Part shown: positions 32,275 to 41,784 of the stretch, piece after piece
How the letters are laid out: each line of letters opens with the position of its first letter
Numbering within the stretch: the first letter of the stretch is position 1
DNA from: Actinomycetes bacterium
Lineage (GTDB): Bacteria; Actinomycetota; Actinomycetes; Propionibacteriales; Nocardioidaceae
Direction of reading: 5' to 3'
Length of the DNA: 64,000 bases
NCBI GenBank assembly: GCA_023396115.1
Contig: JAEWXC010000015.1
Span: forward strand, 1 to 64,000
The notes under the pieces: model-generated
Databases searched by the model: none
Told to the model about the DNA's origin: nothing
The model's input: only the letters and a program-made list of their open reading frames with translations
Program-made: the position numbers and the translations under genes

Positions 32275-35200
32275 GCCAGACACGTCGGCCCCAACAGCTG
32301 CTTGAGGTCGGCGAACAACGCCGAGTTGGGGGTCACCCGCAGCCGGTCGTCGAGCTTGACCAGGGTCGTGGCCTCCCGCCCCAGGAGCTTGAGCTGCACC
32401 TCGGTCATCCCCGGGTGGGTGCTGAGCACGTCACGCAGGGACTCCACCACGGGCGCGGTGCACCGGGTGCTGGGCAGGCTGATCACGACCGGGCCGCTGG
32501 GTCCGTCGGACAGGTCCGGGACGGTGACCTTCTGGGCACGGATCTCGGGCTGGTCCTTCTCGGTCGACAGGTTGCCCTCGACGCGGATGATCGCGTCCTC
32601 GACCAGGAACGGGGCAGCGAGCTGGTACGACGAGGGGAACAACATCACCTCGATGGCGCCGTCCAGGTCCTCCAGGGTGACGGTCGCCCAGGAGTCACCA
32701 CGCTTGGTGATCCGCCGCTGCACCGCGGTCACCAGCCCCGAGACGGTGATCGGCGAGTTGTGGGCCCGCTCCTCGTCCAGCATCAGCTGACCGATGGTGC
32801 AGTCGGTGCCGTTGGCCAGCACGTGCTCGAGGCCCTGCAGCGGGTGGTCGGAGACGTAGAGCCCGAGCATCTCCCGCTCGTGACCCAGCAACGTCATCTT
32901 GTCCCACTCGTCGATGTCGGGGATCGCCACCGAGATCCCGAAGCCGGCGTCCTCGGCGTCGTCCATCCCCCCGAACAGCGAGTCCTGCCCGATCGCCTCG
33001 TTCTTCTTGATGTCGACGTACTGGTCGACCGCGTTCTCGTGGATCGCGACCAGGGACCGGCGCCGGTGCTTCAGCTCGTCGAAGGCCCCGGCCTTGATCA
33101 GCGACTCGATGACCCGCTTGTTGCAGACGGTCAGCGGCACCTTGTCCATGAAGTCGTTGAAGTCGGAGTAGGCGCCCTTCTCCTCCCGCGCCGCGACGAC
33201 ACCGTCGACGACGTTGGAGCCGACGTTGCGCACCGCGGTGAGGCCGAAGCGGATGTCGGTGCCGACCGGGGTGAAGTTGGCCGCCGACGAGTTCACGTCC
33301 GGCGGCAGCACCCGGATCCTCATCCGTCGGCACTCGTTGAGGTAGATGGCCATCTTGTCCTTGTCGTCCTTCACCGACGTCAGGAGCGCAGCCATGTACT
33401 CGGCCGGGTAGTTGGCCTTGAGGTAGGCGGTCCAGTACGAGACCAGGCCGTAGGCCGCGGAGTGGGCCTTGTTGAACGCGTAGTCGGAGAACGGGAGCAG
33501 GATGTCCCACAGCGTCTGGATCGCGGCCTTGGAGTAGCCGCGCTCGATCATGCCGGCGGAGAAGCCCTCGAACTGCTTGTCCAGCTCCTCCTTCTTCTTC
33601 TTGCCCATCGCGCGGCGCAGGATGTCGGCCTCGCCGAGCGTGTACCCGGCCAGCTTCTGCGCGATCGCCATGACCTGCTCCTGGTAGACGATCAGACCGT
33701 AGGTCTCGCCCAGGATGTCCTCGAGCGGCTCGGCCAGCTCGGGGTGGATCGGCTCTACCGGCTCACGACCGGTCTTGCGGCGTGCGTACTTGTTGTGCGA
33801 GTCCGCGCCCATCGGACCGGGTCGGTACAGCGCGCCGACCGCGGAGATGTCCTCGAACTCGTCGGGGCGCATGGAGCGCAGCAGGGCCCGCATCGGACCA
33901 CCGTCGAGCTGGAACACCCCGAGGGTGTCACCGCGCTGCAGCAGCGCGTAGGTCGCCTGGTCGGTGAGGTCCAGCTCCTCCAGGACGACGTCCTCACCCC
34001 GGTTCGCGGCGATGTTCTTGACCGCGTCGTCCATCACGGTGAGGTTCCGCAGACCCAGGAAGTCCATCTTGATCAGACCCAGGGACTCACACGTGGGGTA
34101 GTCGAACTGGGTGATCATCGCGCCGTCGGCCGGGCGGCGCAGCAGCGGGATGACATCGACCAGCGGCTCGCTCGACATGATCACGCCCGCGGCGTGCACG
34201 CCCCACTGCCGCTTCAGCCCCTCGATGCCGATGGCGGTGTCGACGACCCGGCGCACGTCGGCGTCGCCGTCGTAGAGCGCGCGGAACTCCCCGCCCTCGC
34301 CGTAGCGCTTGTGCTCGGGGTTGAAGATCTCCTGCAGCGGGACGTCCTTGCCCATCACCGCGGCCGGCATCGCCTTGGTGATCCGGTCGCCCATCGAGAA
34401 CGGGTACGCCAGGATCCGCGACGAGTCCTTGACGGCCTGCTTCGCCTTGATGGTGCCGTAGGTGATGATGTAGCTCACCCGGTCGTCGCCGTACTTGTCG
34501 GTGACGTAGCGGATGACCTCCGAGCGCCGGCGCTCGTCGAAGTCGATGTCGAAGTCGGGCATGGAGACGCGGTCGGGGTTGAGGAACCGCTCGAAGATCA
34601 GGCCGTGCTCGAGCGGGTCGAGGTCGGTGATCCTCATCGCGTAGGCCACCATCGACCCCGCACCGGAGCCACGGCCGGGTCCGACCCGGATGCCGTTGTC
34701 CTTGGCCCAGTTGATGAAGTCGGCCACGACCAGGAAGTACCCGGGGAAGCCCATCTTGGTGATGACGCCGAGCTCGAACTCGGCCTGGGCGCGCACCTTG
34801 TCCGGTATGCCGTTCGGGTAGCGGAACTGCAGCCCGGTCTCGACCTCCTTGACCAGCCAGGAGTCCTCGTTCTCGCCGGGCGGGCAGGGGAAGCGTGGCA
34901 TGTAGGTGCCGTTGCCCTCGGTGAACTCGACCTCGCACCGTTCGGCGATCAGCAGGGTGTTGTCGCACGCCTCGCGCAGCTGGTACTTGTCCTGCCACAG
35001 CGCGCGCATCTCGGCCGGCGACTTGATGTAGTAGCCGTCGCCGGAGAACGCGAACCGCTGCCCGGGGCCGTCACCGGCGGGGATGTCCATCGTGGAGCCG
35101 GAGTTGATGCACAGCAGGTGCTCCTGGGACTTGGCGTCCTCCTTCAGCACGTAGTGGCTGTCGTTGGTGGCCAGGTACGGGATGCCCAGGTCCTTGCCCA

Positions 35201-35828
35201 GACGGAGCAGGCCGTCGCGGACCCGGTTCTCGATGCTGAGGCCGTGGTCCATCAGCTCGAGGAAGTAGTTCTCCTTGCCCAGGATGTCCTGGAACTCGCC
35301 GGCGACCCGCCGGGCCTCCTCGTACTTGCCGTAGCGCAGGTGGACCTGGATCTCGCCCGAGGGGCAACCGGTGGTCCCGATGATCCCCTTCGAGTGCTGG
35401 GCCAGGAGCTCGCGGTCCATCCGGGGCTGCTTGAAGAACCCGTCACGCCAGGCGCCGGTGGTGAGCCGGAACAGGTTGTGCATGCCCTCGGTGGACTCCG
35501 AGAGCAGCGTCATGTGCGTGTAGGCGCCGCGTGCGGAGACGTCGTCGGAGCCGCCGTCGTAGAAGTTGACGCCCTTGCGCTCGAACCGGGACACGTCGGG
35601 GGTGAAGTAGGCCTCGATGCCGATGATCGGCTTGACCCCGGCCCCCTTGGCCTTCTTGTAGAACTCGTACGCCCCGAACACGTTGCCGTGGTCGGTCATC
35701 GCGATCGCCGGCATGCCCAGCTCGGCGGTGCGCTCGGCCATCGCCTGGAGGCGGGCGGCGCCGTCGAGCATCGAGTACTCGGTGTGGACGTGCAGGTGGA
35801 CGAACGAGTCACCGGAACCGGCGGACAT
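32271..35828 (-). CDS. dnaE: DNA polymerase III alpha subunit
   Basis: This is the replicative polymerase, with 1185 residues. An N-terminal PHP domain begins VHLHVHTEYSMLDGA and includes MTDHGN. The polymerase palm has GPGRGSGAGSMVAY and the acidic PDFDIDFDERR, which supplies catalytic aspartates. The helix-hairpin-helix and OB-fold regions follow, including PITVSGLVTAVQRR near the C-terminus. In mycobacteria the PHP domain of the housekeeping DnaE1 is the proofreading exonuclease; the His-rich PHP motifs here look intact. The ATG is poorly served by a ribosome site (GGGAG 12 bases away). The 203 bp before it hold a TAGGCT -10-like element (35922-35917). Confidence 0.98.
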   Translation of the reverse strand: MSAGSGDSFVHLHVHTEYSMLDGAARLQAMAERTAELGMPAIAMTDHGNVFGAYEFYKKAKGAGVKPIIGIEAYFTPDVSRFERKGVNFYDGGSDDVSARGAYTHMTLLSESTEGMHNLFRLTTGAWRDGFFKQPRMDRELLAQHSKGIIGTTGCPSGEIQVHLRYGKYEEARRVAGEFQDILGKENYFLELMDHGLSIENRVRDGLLRLGKDLGIPYLATNDSHYVLKEDAKSQEHLLCINSGSTMDIPAGDGPGQRFAFSGDGYYIKSPAEMRALWQDKYQLREACDNTLLIAERCEVEFTEGNGTYMPRFPCPPGENEDSWLVKEVETGLQFRYPNGIPDKVRAQAEFELGVITKMGFPGYFLVVADFINWAKDNGIRVGPGRGSGAGSMVAYAMRITDLDPLEHGLIFERFLNPDRVSMPDFDIDFDERRRSEVIRYVTDKYGDDRVSYIITYGTIKAKQAVKDSSRILAYPFSMGDRITKAMPAAVMGKDVPLQEIFNPEHKRYGEGGEFRALYDGDADVRRVVDTAIGIEGLKRQWGVHAAGVIMSSEPLVDVIPLLRRPADGAMITQFDYPTCESLGLIKMDFLGLRNLTVMDDAVKNIAANRGEDVVLEELDLTDQATYALLQRGDTLGVFQLDGGPMRALLRSMRPDEFEDISAVGALYRPGPMGADSHNKYARRKTGREPVEPIHPELAEPLEDILGETYGLIVYQEQVMAIAQKLAGYTLGEADILRRAMGKKKKEELDKQFEGFSAGMIERGYSKAAIQTLWDILLPFSDYAFNKAHSAAYGLVSYWTAYLKANYPAEYMAALLTSVKDDKDKMAIYLNECRRMRIRVLPPDVNSSAANFTPVGTDIRFGLTAVRNVGSNVVDGVVAAREEKGAYSDFNDFMDKVPLTVCNKRVIESLIKAGAFDELKHRRRSLVAIHENAVDQYVDIKKNEAIGQDSLFGGMDDAEDAGFGISVAIPDIDEWDKMTLLGHEREMLGLYVSDHPLQGLEHVLANGTDCTIGQLMLDEERAHNSPITVSGLVTAVQRRITKRGDSWATVTLEDLDGAIEVMLFPSSYQLAAPFLVEDAIIRVEGNLSTEKDQPEIRAQKVTVPDLSDGPSGPVVISLPSTRCTAPVVESLRDVLSTHPGMTEVQLKLLGREATTLVKLDDRLRVTPNSALFADLKQLLGPTCLA

Positions 35829-36031
35829 GCTGCGCGAGCGCTCCCTTGATCAGGGCCGACAGGACAGCCGGGACACCACCCGCGCACCAGGTGCGGGGTC
35901 GTTCCGGCGGAGGGCCAGCCTACGTGTTCGGACCATGCCGATGGTGCCACCCACCCCCGACGGTCCCGCTGGGCGAACACCTCCGTCCCCCACCCGGGGC
36001 GGACCGGCGGGTCGTCGCCGGATCCGCGGGC

Positions 36032-36475
36032 TCAGGGCCAGCGGATCTCGACGTCGGGAGCACGTTCCTCGTTCTCCGACCCGTCGGTGTGCCGCACCTC
36101 GACGAACCCGTGGGCAGCGTAGAAGGCCCGGGCCGGTGCGTTGGAGGTGAAGACCCAGGCCCCGAACCCGCCCGGGCGCAGCGCCTGGACGGTCTGCAGC
36201 AGCACCGTGCCGATCCCCCGCCCCTGGTGCGCCGGGTGCACGTACAGGTCGTCGAGCCAGGTGGGCGTGAACCTAGCCAGACCGACGAGCTCCGCGCCGA
36301 GGGCGGCCACCCACACCTCGTGCTCAGCACCCGCGGAGAGGTCCCAGCCCTCGACCCAGGCGCGGTGCTCGGCCGGCGGGTGGACCGAGGGCGGCATCCG
36401 GGGCACCGCAGCGGCCCGGGCCAGCACGTGCAACCGGGCCAGGTCGGGGAGGTCGTCGGGCACCGCCGGACGCAC
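36032..36475 (-). CDS. GNAT family N-acetyltransferase
   Basis: This is an acetyl-CoA-dependent acyltransferase domain of about 147 residues. It starts VRPAVPDDLPDLARLH, has the acetyl-CoA loop HQGRGIGTVLLQTV, and ends with ARAFYAAHGFVEV, all GNAT landmarks. The substrate is unknown. The start is uncertain. GTG at 36475 begins exactly at the fold, but an in-frame CTG at 36517 overlaps the rluD-type stop as CTGA and could be used by coupling. An ATG at 36634 would overlap the neighbour by 120 bases. Confidence 0.82.
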   Translation of the reverse strand: MRPAVPDDLPDLARLHVLARAAAVPRMPPSVHPPAEHRAWVEGWDLSAGAEHEVWVAALGAELVGLARFTPTWLDDLYVHPAHQGRGIGTVLLQTVQALRPGGFGAWVFTSNAPARAFYAAHGFVEVRHTDGSENEERAPDVEIRWP

Positions 36476-36513
36476 CGCGAGCGCGGACGACGACGGGGGT
36501 GGCGGTGCGGAGG

Positions 36514-37449
36514 TCAGTGGATCTCGCGCACCACGTCGAGGGCGTGGGCCAGGTCGTCGGGGTACGGCGAGGAGAAGGTCACGTACTCGCCCGTGGCCGG
36601 GTGGGTGAACCCCAGCTTGACCGCGTGCAGCCACTGGCGCTCCAGGCCGACCCGCTGGGCCAGCACCGGGTCGGCCCCGTACAGCGGGTCACCGACGCAC
36701 GGGTGCTTGAGCGCGGCCATGTGGACCCGGATCTGGTGGGTGCGACCGGTCTCGAGGTGGATCTGCAGCAGGCTCGCGAAGCGGTGCGCCTCGAGCGTCT
36801 CGTAGTGGGTGATCGAGTGCCGCCCGTCCGCCATCACCGCGAACTTCCAGTCCGCCCGCGGGTGCCGCCCGATCGGGGCGTCGATGGTGCCCTCCAACGG
36901 GTCGGGGTGGCCCTGGACGAGGGCGTGGTAGGTCTTGTCGACCACCCGGTCCCGGAACGCCTGCTTGAGCACCGAGTAGGCCTGCTCGGACTTGGCGATC
37001 ACCATCGCCCCGCTGGTGCCGACGTCGAGGCGCTGCACGATGCCCTGCCGCTCCGAGGCCCCAGAGGTGGAGATCCGGAAACCGGCACCGGCCAGGTGAC
37101 CCACGACCGTGGGGCCGGTCCAGCCCATCGACGGGTGTACCGCGACCCCGACGGGCTTGTCGACCACCACGATCGAGTCGTCGTCGTGGAGCACGGTGAT
37201 GCCCTCGACGACCTCGGGGACGACCTCGAGCGGGTCCCGCTCGACGGGCACGACGACCTCGAGGGTGCTGCCCTCCTCCAGCCGCTGGCTCTTGCTGGCC
37301 CGGCGACCGTCCACGCTCACGTGGCCGTCGAGGACCAGGTCGGCGCAGCGGGTCCGGGAGAAGCCGAACATCCGCGCCATCGCGGTGTCGACCCGTTCAC
37401 CGGCCAGCCCCTCGGGCACCAGCACGGTGCGCACGTCGGTGTCGCTCAC
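36514..37449 (-). CDS. RluA/RluD family pseudouridine synthase
   Basis: The protein has 311 residues. An S4 RNA-binding domain covers about 17-75, then the synthase domain has the catalytic aspartate D142 in [24 protein letters not shown] follows near 235. RluD-type enzymes modify uridines of helix 69 in 23S rRNA; this paralogue's exact sites are not shown. The start overlaps the lspA stop by four bases, and the pair lspA-rluA-type is a usual neighbour set. Confidence 0.93.
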   Translation of the reverse strand: MSDTDVRTVLVPEGLAGERVDTAMARMFGFSRTRCADLVLDGHVSVDGRRASKSQRLEEGSTLEVVVPVERDPLEVVPEVVEGITVLHDDDSIVVVDKPVGVAVHPSMGWTGPTVVGHLAGAGFRISTSGASERQGIVQRLDVGTSGAMVIAKSEQAYSVLKQAFRDRVVDKTYHALVQGHPDPLEGTIDAPIGRHPRADWKFAVMADGRHSITHYETLEAHRFASLLQIHLETGRTHQIRVHMAALKHPCVGDPLYGADPVLAQRVGLERQWLHAVKLGFTHPATGEYVTFSSPYPDDLAHALDVVREIH

Positions 37450-38093
37450 TGCTCACTCCCCCGACCCGCGTCGTCGACCGACCCGGTCGCCCCGGCACCG
37501 GTGCTCGGTGCGGACTCCGCCGGGGTGTCCGGGGTGTCCGGAGCCGGCTCGTGGTCGTCGATCTTCTCGCCGTCCAGGCCGATGCCGCGCAGCGTCTGGA
37601 GCAGGATCAGCACGACCGCGGCGTTGAGGCTCATGTCGGCCACGTTGAAGATCGGCCAGTTGGGCAGCATCAGGAAGTCGACCACGTGCCCGTGGAAGGT
37701 GGAGGGCTCACGGAAGACCCGGTCGGTCAGGTTGCCGACCACCCCGGCGGCCAGCAGCCCCAGCGCCCAGGCCCAGACCCGGCTGCGCACCCGCGGCAGG
37801 ACGGCGATGACGACCCCGACGGCCGCGATGGCCAGGCAGGTGAAGATCCACGTGTAGTCCGATCCCAGGCCCCACGCGGCGCCGGGGTTGCGGATCAGCC
37901 GCAGCTGCAGCAGCTCCCCGACGAGCTCGATGTCGTCACGGCCGGTCAGGTGCTCGACGGCGAGCCACTTGGTCACCTGGTCGAGCCCGTAGGCGAGCAC
38001 CGCGACCACCCCGAAGAGGGCGAGCCGGCGGCGGGGGGCGGGGGTCCGGTCGTCATCGCCCCCGGAGGGGGACGTTCCTCGTGCATCGCGCAT
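37446..38093 (-). CDS. lspA: Lipoprotein signal peptidase II
   Basis: LspA cuts the signal peptide from lipidated prolipoproteins. The protein has 215 residues and four membrane helices. The catalytic aspartates are D124 in GNLTDRVF and D153 in FNVADMSLN, with the neighbouring [14 protein letters not shown]. It has extra polar tails at both ends, and the C-terminal one is rich in Asp, Pro and Thr. It works directly after Lgt (8107-9087) in the same pathway. Confidence 0.97.
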   Translation of the reverse strand: MRDARGTSPSGGDDDRTPAPRRRLALFGVVAVLAYGLDQVTKWLAVEHLTGRDDIELVGELLQLRLIRNPGAAWGLGSDYTWIFTCLAIAAVGVVIAVLPRVRSRVWAWALGLLAAGVVGNLTDRVFREPSTFHGHVVDFLMLPNWPIFNVADMSLNAAVVLILLQTLRGIGLDGEKIDDHEPAPDTPDTPAESAPSTGAGATGSVDDAGRGSEQ

Positions 38094-38156
38094 GTCGGCA
38101 CCGAGTCTCCCACACGCCCGGGAGCGCGCAGGACTCCTCGACCCTGCTGGTGCGCG

Positions 38157-39122
38157 TCAGTAGGCGCGCTTCTCCTCACGCTGCTTGCAGGTCATGCACA
38201 GCGTCGCCCGGGGGAACGCCATCATCCGGAGCTTGCCGATCGGCTCCCCGCACGACGCACACGTCCCGTAGGTGCCGTCGGCGAAGGCCAGCAGGGCCTT
38301 CTCGACCTGGGCGAGGGTCTCCCGCTCGGTGGCGACCACGGTGAGCTCGTGGTCACGCTCGAACGACGAGGCACCCACGTCCGCGGTGTCCTGACCGGCC
38401 CCGTCACCGGGGTCCCGCATGAGTCCGGCCAGTTCGGCCTCGTGCTCGGCGAGCAGTCCGAGCAGGCGGTCACGCTGGCCCTCCAGCTCGCCGCGGACCT
38501 CCTTGACGTCGGCGGCGGTCCAGGGGTCCTCGCCCTCGCGGTAGGGCAGGTTGCGGGCACGGACGGTCGGGGACTTGCTGGTCACGTCGGGCTTCTTCCT
38601 GGTGCGGGCGGTCGGGGCAGCGGTCCCGGGCGTCGGGGACGCCGTGGTGCCGGTCGTCGTGGTCGGGGCGGTCGAGGTCGTGGCCGACGTCGTGGCGGCC
38701 TTCGCGGCCGTCTTCACCGGGGCCCTTTGGGCAGTCTTCGGGGCGGTCTTCTTGGCAGGCTTCGCGGTGGCCCGGGCCGGGGCAGCCGGCTCGACGGGAG
38801 TCTTCTTCGCCACCGACTTCTTCGCCGGGGCCTTCTTGGCGGTCGCGGCAGGCCTCGACGCTGCCTTGGCCGGGGCCTTCGCCGGGGCCTTCGCGGCAGC
38901 CTGGCGGGCGGTCCCCGTGGTTTCCGTGGCCTTCACGGCCTTCTTCGCTGCCTTCTTCGCAGCTTTCTTCGCGGCTTTCCTGGCCGTGGGCGCGCGGTCC
39001 GCTGCCGCGTCGCCCGCGTCCTCGGGCTGGCCTTCCGCGCGACGCGGACGACCACGGTTCACCGCGCGCACCACCGCGCCCGCCGCAGCCTCCACCAACG
39101 TCGGTCGTTCGAGATCCTCCAT
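38157..39122 (-). CDS. DksA/TraR-type zinc-finger protein with histone H1-like Lys/Ala/Pro tail
   Basis: The protein has 321 residues. About residues 45-175 are almost wholly Ala, Lys, Pro and Thr, with KKAAKKAAKKAVK-type repeats like histone H1 and the tail of mycobacterial HupB. The C-terminal 120 residues form a DksA/TraR unit: a coiled-coil region and a four-cysteine zinc finger with C288, C291, C309 and C312 (CASCGEP...LCMTC). DksA-type proteins act on RNA polymerase. The tail suggests DNA binding, so this may be a nucleoid-linked transcription factor; that is inference. GAGGTG five bases before the ATG is a good ribosome site. ileS, often next to divIVA in related genomes, is absent here. 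Confidence 0.85.
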   Translation of the reverse strand: MEDLERPTLVEAAAGAVVRAVNRGRPRRAEGQPEDAGDAAADRAPTARKAAKKAAKKAAKKAVKATETTGTARQAAAKAPAKAPAKAASRPAATAKKAPAKKSVAKKTPVEPAAPARATAKPAKKTAPKTAQRAPVKTAAKAATTSATTSTAPTTTTGTTASPTPGTAAPTARTRKKPDVTSKSPTVRARNLPYREGEDPWTAADVKEVRGELEGQRDRLLGLLAEHEAELAGLMRDPGDGAGQDTADVGASSFERDHELTVVATERETLAQVEKALLAFADGTYGTCASCGEPIGKLRMMAFPRATLCMTCKQREEKRAY

Positions 39123-39261
39123 GTGATCACCTCACCGCTCTGTGCGTCACGGCCCCCGCGACGTGGCACCGTGACGCAGGTCACCACGTGGGCTGAAAGG
39201 TAGCGGGTCGCGCCGACAGTTCCAACCAGGCACGCAGAACACGAGCCCCGGGGAACGACGA

Positions 39262-39294
39262 ACGGCCGGCCCCGCAAGCTGCGGGACCGGCCGT
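39262..39294 (-). terminator. Hairpin terminator after divIVA
   Basis: A 14-base stem with one mismatch (39262-39275 with 39281-39294) encloses the loop AAGCT, starting about 45 bases beyond the divIVA stop. On the minus strand it is followed by a short T-rich stretch. Confidence 0.75.
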
Positions 39295-39339
39295 GCACGC
39301 CGTCTGTGGTGGTTCCGGACCAGGTCCGGTTCCGGGGGC

Positions 39340-40113
39340 TCAGCCCTCGTCGTCGCCCAGGATCGAGCGCAGCCGCTTGGGCGCGGGCGCCCCGGAGGCC
39401 GGGACGGAGCTGGTCAGCTCCGAGCCGTTGTCGAGCGCCTTGAGCTGCTCGTTGAAGTAGGTCTTGAGCCGCGAGCGGTACTCACGCTCGAAGGAGCGCA
39501 GCGTCTCGACCTCACCGTTGAGCTTGTCGCGCTCCTTCTCCAGGTCACCCAGGACCTGGGTCCGGCGCTCGGCGGTCTCGGAGTCGAGCATCTGCGAACG
39601 GGTCCGGGCGTCGGCCTCGAGGCGGTCCGCCTTGACCTTCGACTCACTCTCCAGGCGCTCGGCCTTGGTGCGGGCGGCGCCGACGATCTTGTCGGCCTCG
39701 TTCTTGGCGTCCTCGACGAGCTCGTCGGCGTTGCGGGTCGCGATCTCGAGCAGACGCGCCGCAGCGTTGGACGCGTCGGAGACGGTCTCGACGCGGATGG
39801 TCTCCACCGGGGCCGGGGCAGCGGCCGCCGCCACGGGGGCCGGCGGGGCGACGGGCGCGGGCGGAGGCGTGGGGGCCACCGGCTCCGGCGCCTTCTCCAC
39901 GACGGGGGCGGCCGGCGGGGGCGCGGGGGTGCTGGACGCACCGGACTGGATCGAGGCCAGCTTGGCGCGGAGCTCCTCGTTCTCCTTCGTGAGGCGGGCC
40001 AGCTCGGCCTCGACCTCGTCGAGGAACTGGTCGACCTCACCCATGTCGTAGCCCTCACGGAGCCGGACAGGCGTGAAGCGCTTGTTGCTCACGTCCTCTG
40101 GAGTCAGCGGCAT
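39340..40113 (-). CDS. divIVA: DivIVA/Wag31 polar growth and septum-site protein
   Basis: The protein has about 257 residues. The conserved N-terminal DivIVA domain begins MPLTPEDVSNKRF and includes YDMGEVDQFLDEVE, followed by a first coiled coil. A Pro/Ala-rich linker (about 65-105) separates it from a long second coiled coil. Wag31-type proteins mark curved membrane at poles and septa and recruit the wall-building machinery. The start follows the conserved family start at 40113; an ATG four codons upstream (40125) is in frame. It is the last gene of the ftsZ-sepF-yggT-divIVA series and is closed by a hairpin. Confidence 0.94.
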   Translation of the reverse strand: MPLTPEDVSNKRFTPVRLREGYDMGEVDQFLDEVEAELARLTKENEELRAKLASIQSGASSTPAPPPAAPVVEKAPEPVAPTPPPAPVAPPAPVAAAAAPAPVETIRVETVSDASNAAARLLEIATRNADELVEDAKNEADKIVGAARTKAERLESESKVKADRLEADARTRSQMLDSETAERRTQVLGDLEKERDKLNGEVETLRSFEREYRSRLKTYFNEQLKALDNGSELTSSVPASGAPAPKRLRSILGDDEG

Positions 40114-40250
40114 GACCTCACCCATCTTCTATCGATCGACGTACGTGTCGTGGGAACAATACTGCCTGATCGCCTGAGGACACAGACCACCCGTGTGACA
40201 GGTGGGACCACGGAGTGCCCGTCGCGGCTCCGGCAGCTCTGGCGTCCGAC

Positions 40251-40550
40251 TCAGATCCACACCCCGAAGAGGGCGGACACCAGGTTGAGCAGCAGGTAGG
40301 CGATCACCATGACCAGCAGGAAGCTCAGGTCCAGGGCGAAGTTGCCCAACCGCAGGGTCGGGACGAAGGAACGCAGCGCCTTGATCGGCGGATCGGTGAT
40401 CGAGTAGACGACCTCGAGCACCACCAGCACGACGCCCGACGGGGTCCACCGGGGAGCGAAGATCATCACCCAGCCCATCACGAACCGGACCCACAGACAG
40501 GCGATGAAGAACAGCAGGAGATACAGCAGCACGCTGCCGACAACGGTCAT
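40251..40550 (-). CDS. YggT family membrane protein
   Basis: The protein has 99 residues and three hydrophobic segments, with VYSITDPPIKALRSFVPTLRLGNFALDLS in the middle, the YggT family core with its conserved TDP-P motif. YggT proteins lie between sepF and divIVA in many Gram-positive genomes; a link to cell division or osmotic stress is proposed but not settled. It starts six bases after the sepF stop. Confidence 0.9.
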   Translation of the reverse strand: MTVVGSVLLYLLLFFIACLWVRFVMGWVMIFAPRWTPSGVVLVVLEVVYSITDPPIKALRSFVPTLRLGNFALDLSFLLVMVIAYLLLNLVSALFGVWI

Positions 40551-40556
40551 GTGCGG

Positions 40557-41027
40557 TCAGCTCTGGTTGAAGAAGCCATTCTCGGCGATCCGCTCCTTGT
40601 CCTCGGCCGCCACGGTGACGTTGGCCGGGGAGAGCAGGAACACCTTGTTCGTGACGCGCTCGATGGAGCCACGGGTCGCGAACACCAGACCGGCCGCGAA
40701 GTCGACCAGCCGCTTGGCGTCGGCGTCGGCCATCTCCGAGAGGTTCATGATCACCGGGGTGCCGTCACGGAAGTGCTCACCGACGGTGCGCGCCTCGTTG
40801 TAGGTGCTGGGGTGCAGCGTGGTGATCCGGCTCAGCTCGGCCACCTCCGCCACCGGGGCAGCGACCACGGGACGACGACGCTCGGCCAGGTCCGCGACCG
40901 GCTGCGGACGCGAGGCACGCGGCGTGACCGCCTCGTGCTGCTGCGTCTCCTCGTCGTAGTCGTCGTACCGACCGGTGTCCTCGAGCAGGCCGAGGTACTC
41001 GCCGATCCTGCGCATTGCACCGCTCAT
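40557..41027 (-). CDS. sepF: Cell division protein SepF
   Basis: SepF links FtsZ filaments to the membrane; in actinobacteria it replaces FtsA and ZipA. The protein has 156 residues. The N-terminal amphipathic stretch [13 protein letters not shown] is the membrane anchor, followed by an acidic, disordered linker. The globular SepF domain has [30 protein letters not shown] and ends with the FLLSPANV strand. GGAGG stands eight bases before the ATG. It is read with yggS, pgeF and ftsZ. Confidence 0.96.
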   Translation of the reverse strand: MSGAMRRIGEYLGLLEDTGRYDDYDEETQQHEAVTPRASRPQPVADLAERRRPVVAAPVAEVAELSRITTLHPSTYNEARTVGEHFRDGTPVIMNLSEMADADAKRLVDFAAGLVFATRGSIERVTNKVFLLSPANVTVAAEDKERIAENGFFNQS

Positions 41028-41085
41028 GGTTGTTGCCTCCGGTACTCCTGCGTCCCGGCGGGACGCTGTTGGATCGTTCTGGACA

Positions 41086-41784
41086 TTACTGGATCACGGG
41101 CCTTGGACCGAGGACCGCGCTGCCGACACGCACGTGTGTCGCGCCGTGGGCCACGGCCGCCTCGAGGTCGCCACTCATCCCCGCTGAGAGCAGCCCGGCC
41201 GAGGGGTGCTCGGCGAGGAACCCGGCACGCACCTCGGCCAGCCGGGCGAAGGCCGCTGACGGGTCCTCCCCCAGCGGTGCGACCGCCATCAAGCCGGCCA
41301 GGTGCAGGGCGGGATGCTCGAGCACCGTCGCCGCGAGCGCCGACAGGTCGCCGGGGTCCGCCCCGGCCCGACCCGGCCGGTCCAGCGGGTCGAGGCTGAC
41401 CTGGAGCAGCACCGGCAGCGGGGTCGGGCGATCTGCGGCACCCCGGGCCAGCGGGGCGACGAGCTTGGCGCGGTCGACCGACTCGACCACGTCGGCGTAG
41501 CGGGCCACGGCCGCCGCCTTGTTGGACTGCAGGCCACCGATGTAGTGCCACCGCAGCGCCAGGTCGGCACAGTCGGCCGCCTTGGCCTCGGCCTCCTGGT
41601 GCCGGTTCTCCCCGACGTCGACGACCCCCAACTCGGCCAGCAGGCGCACGTCGGAGGCCGGGAAGTACTTGGTGACCACGACCAGCGACACCTCCTCCGG
41701 TGCCCGACCGGCCGCGGCGGTCGCCCGCGCGATCCGGTCACGGACCGCGGCCAGGCCGGTCGCGAGTTCCTCACGCCTGCTCAC
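41086..41784 (-). CDS. PLP homeostasis protein, YggS/PROSC family
   Basis: The single-domain TIM-barrel PLP protein has 232 residues. The PLP lysine is K39 in [24 protein letters not shown] and [27 protein letters not shown] are the other family marks. It buffers free PLP and has no known catalytic role. The GTG start overlaps the pgeF stop (GTGA). The start was chosen for this overlap. Confidence 0.95.
   Translation of the reverse strand: MSRREELATGLAAVRDRIARATAAAGRAPEEVSLVVVTKYFPASDVRLLAELGVVDVGENRHQEAEAKAADCADLALRWHYIGGLQSNKAAAVARYADVVESVDRAKLVAPLARGAADRPTPLPVLLQVSLDPLDRPGRAGADPGDLSALAATVLEHPALHLAGLMAVAPLGEDPSAAFARLAEVRAGFLAEHPSAGLLSAGMSGDLEAAVAHGATHVRVGSAVLGPRPVIQ

Noticed and set aside
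32193..35849. A 1218-codon open frame opposite dnaE
   Set aside because: Same effect: a reverse-strand shadow of dnaE with no domain and implausible composition.
38551..39126. A hydrophobic open frame opposite the Lys/Ala tail of the DksA-type gene
   Set aside because: Its Phe/Ala/Val content is just the complement of Lys/Ala codons. It has no start signals, and the sense gene has a good ribosome site and a zinc finger.
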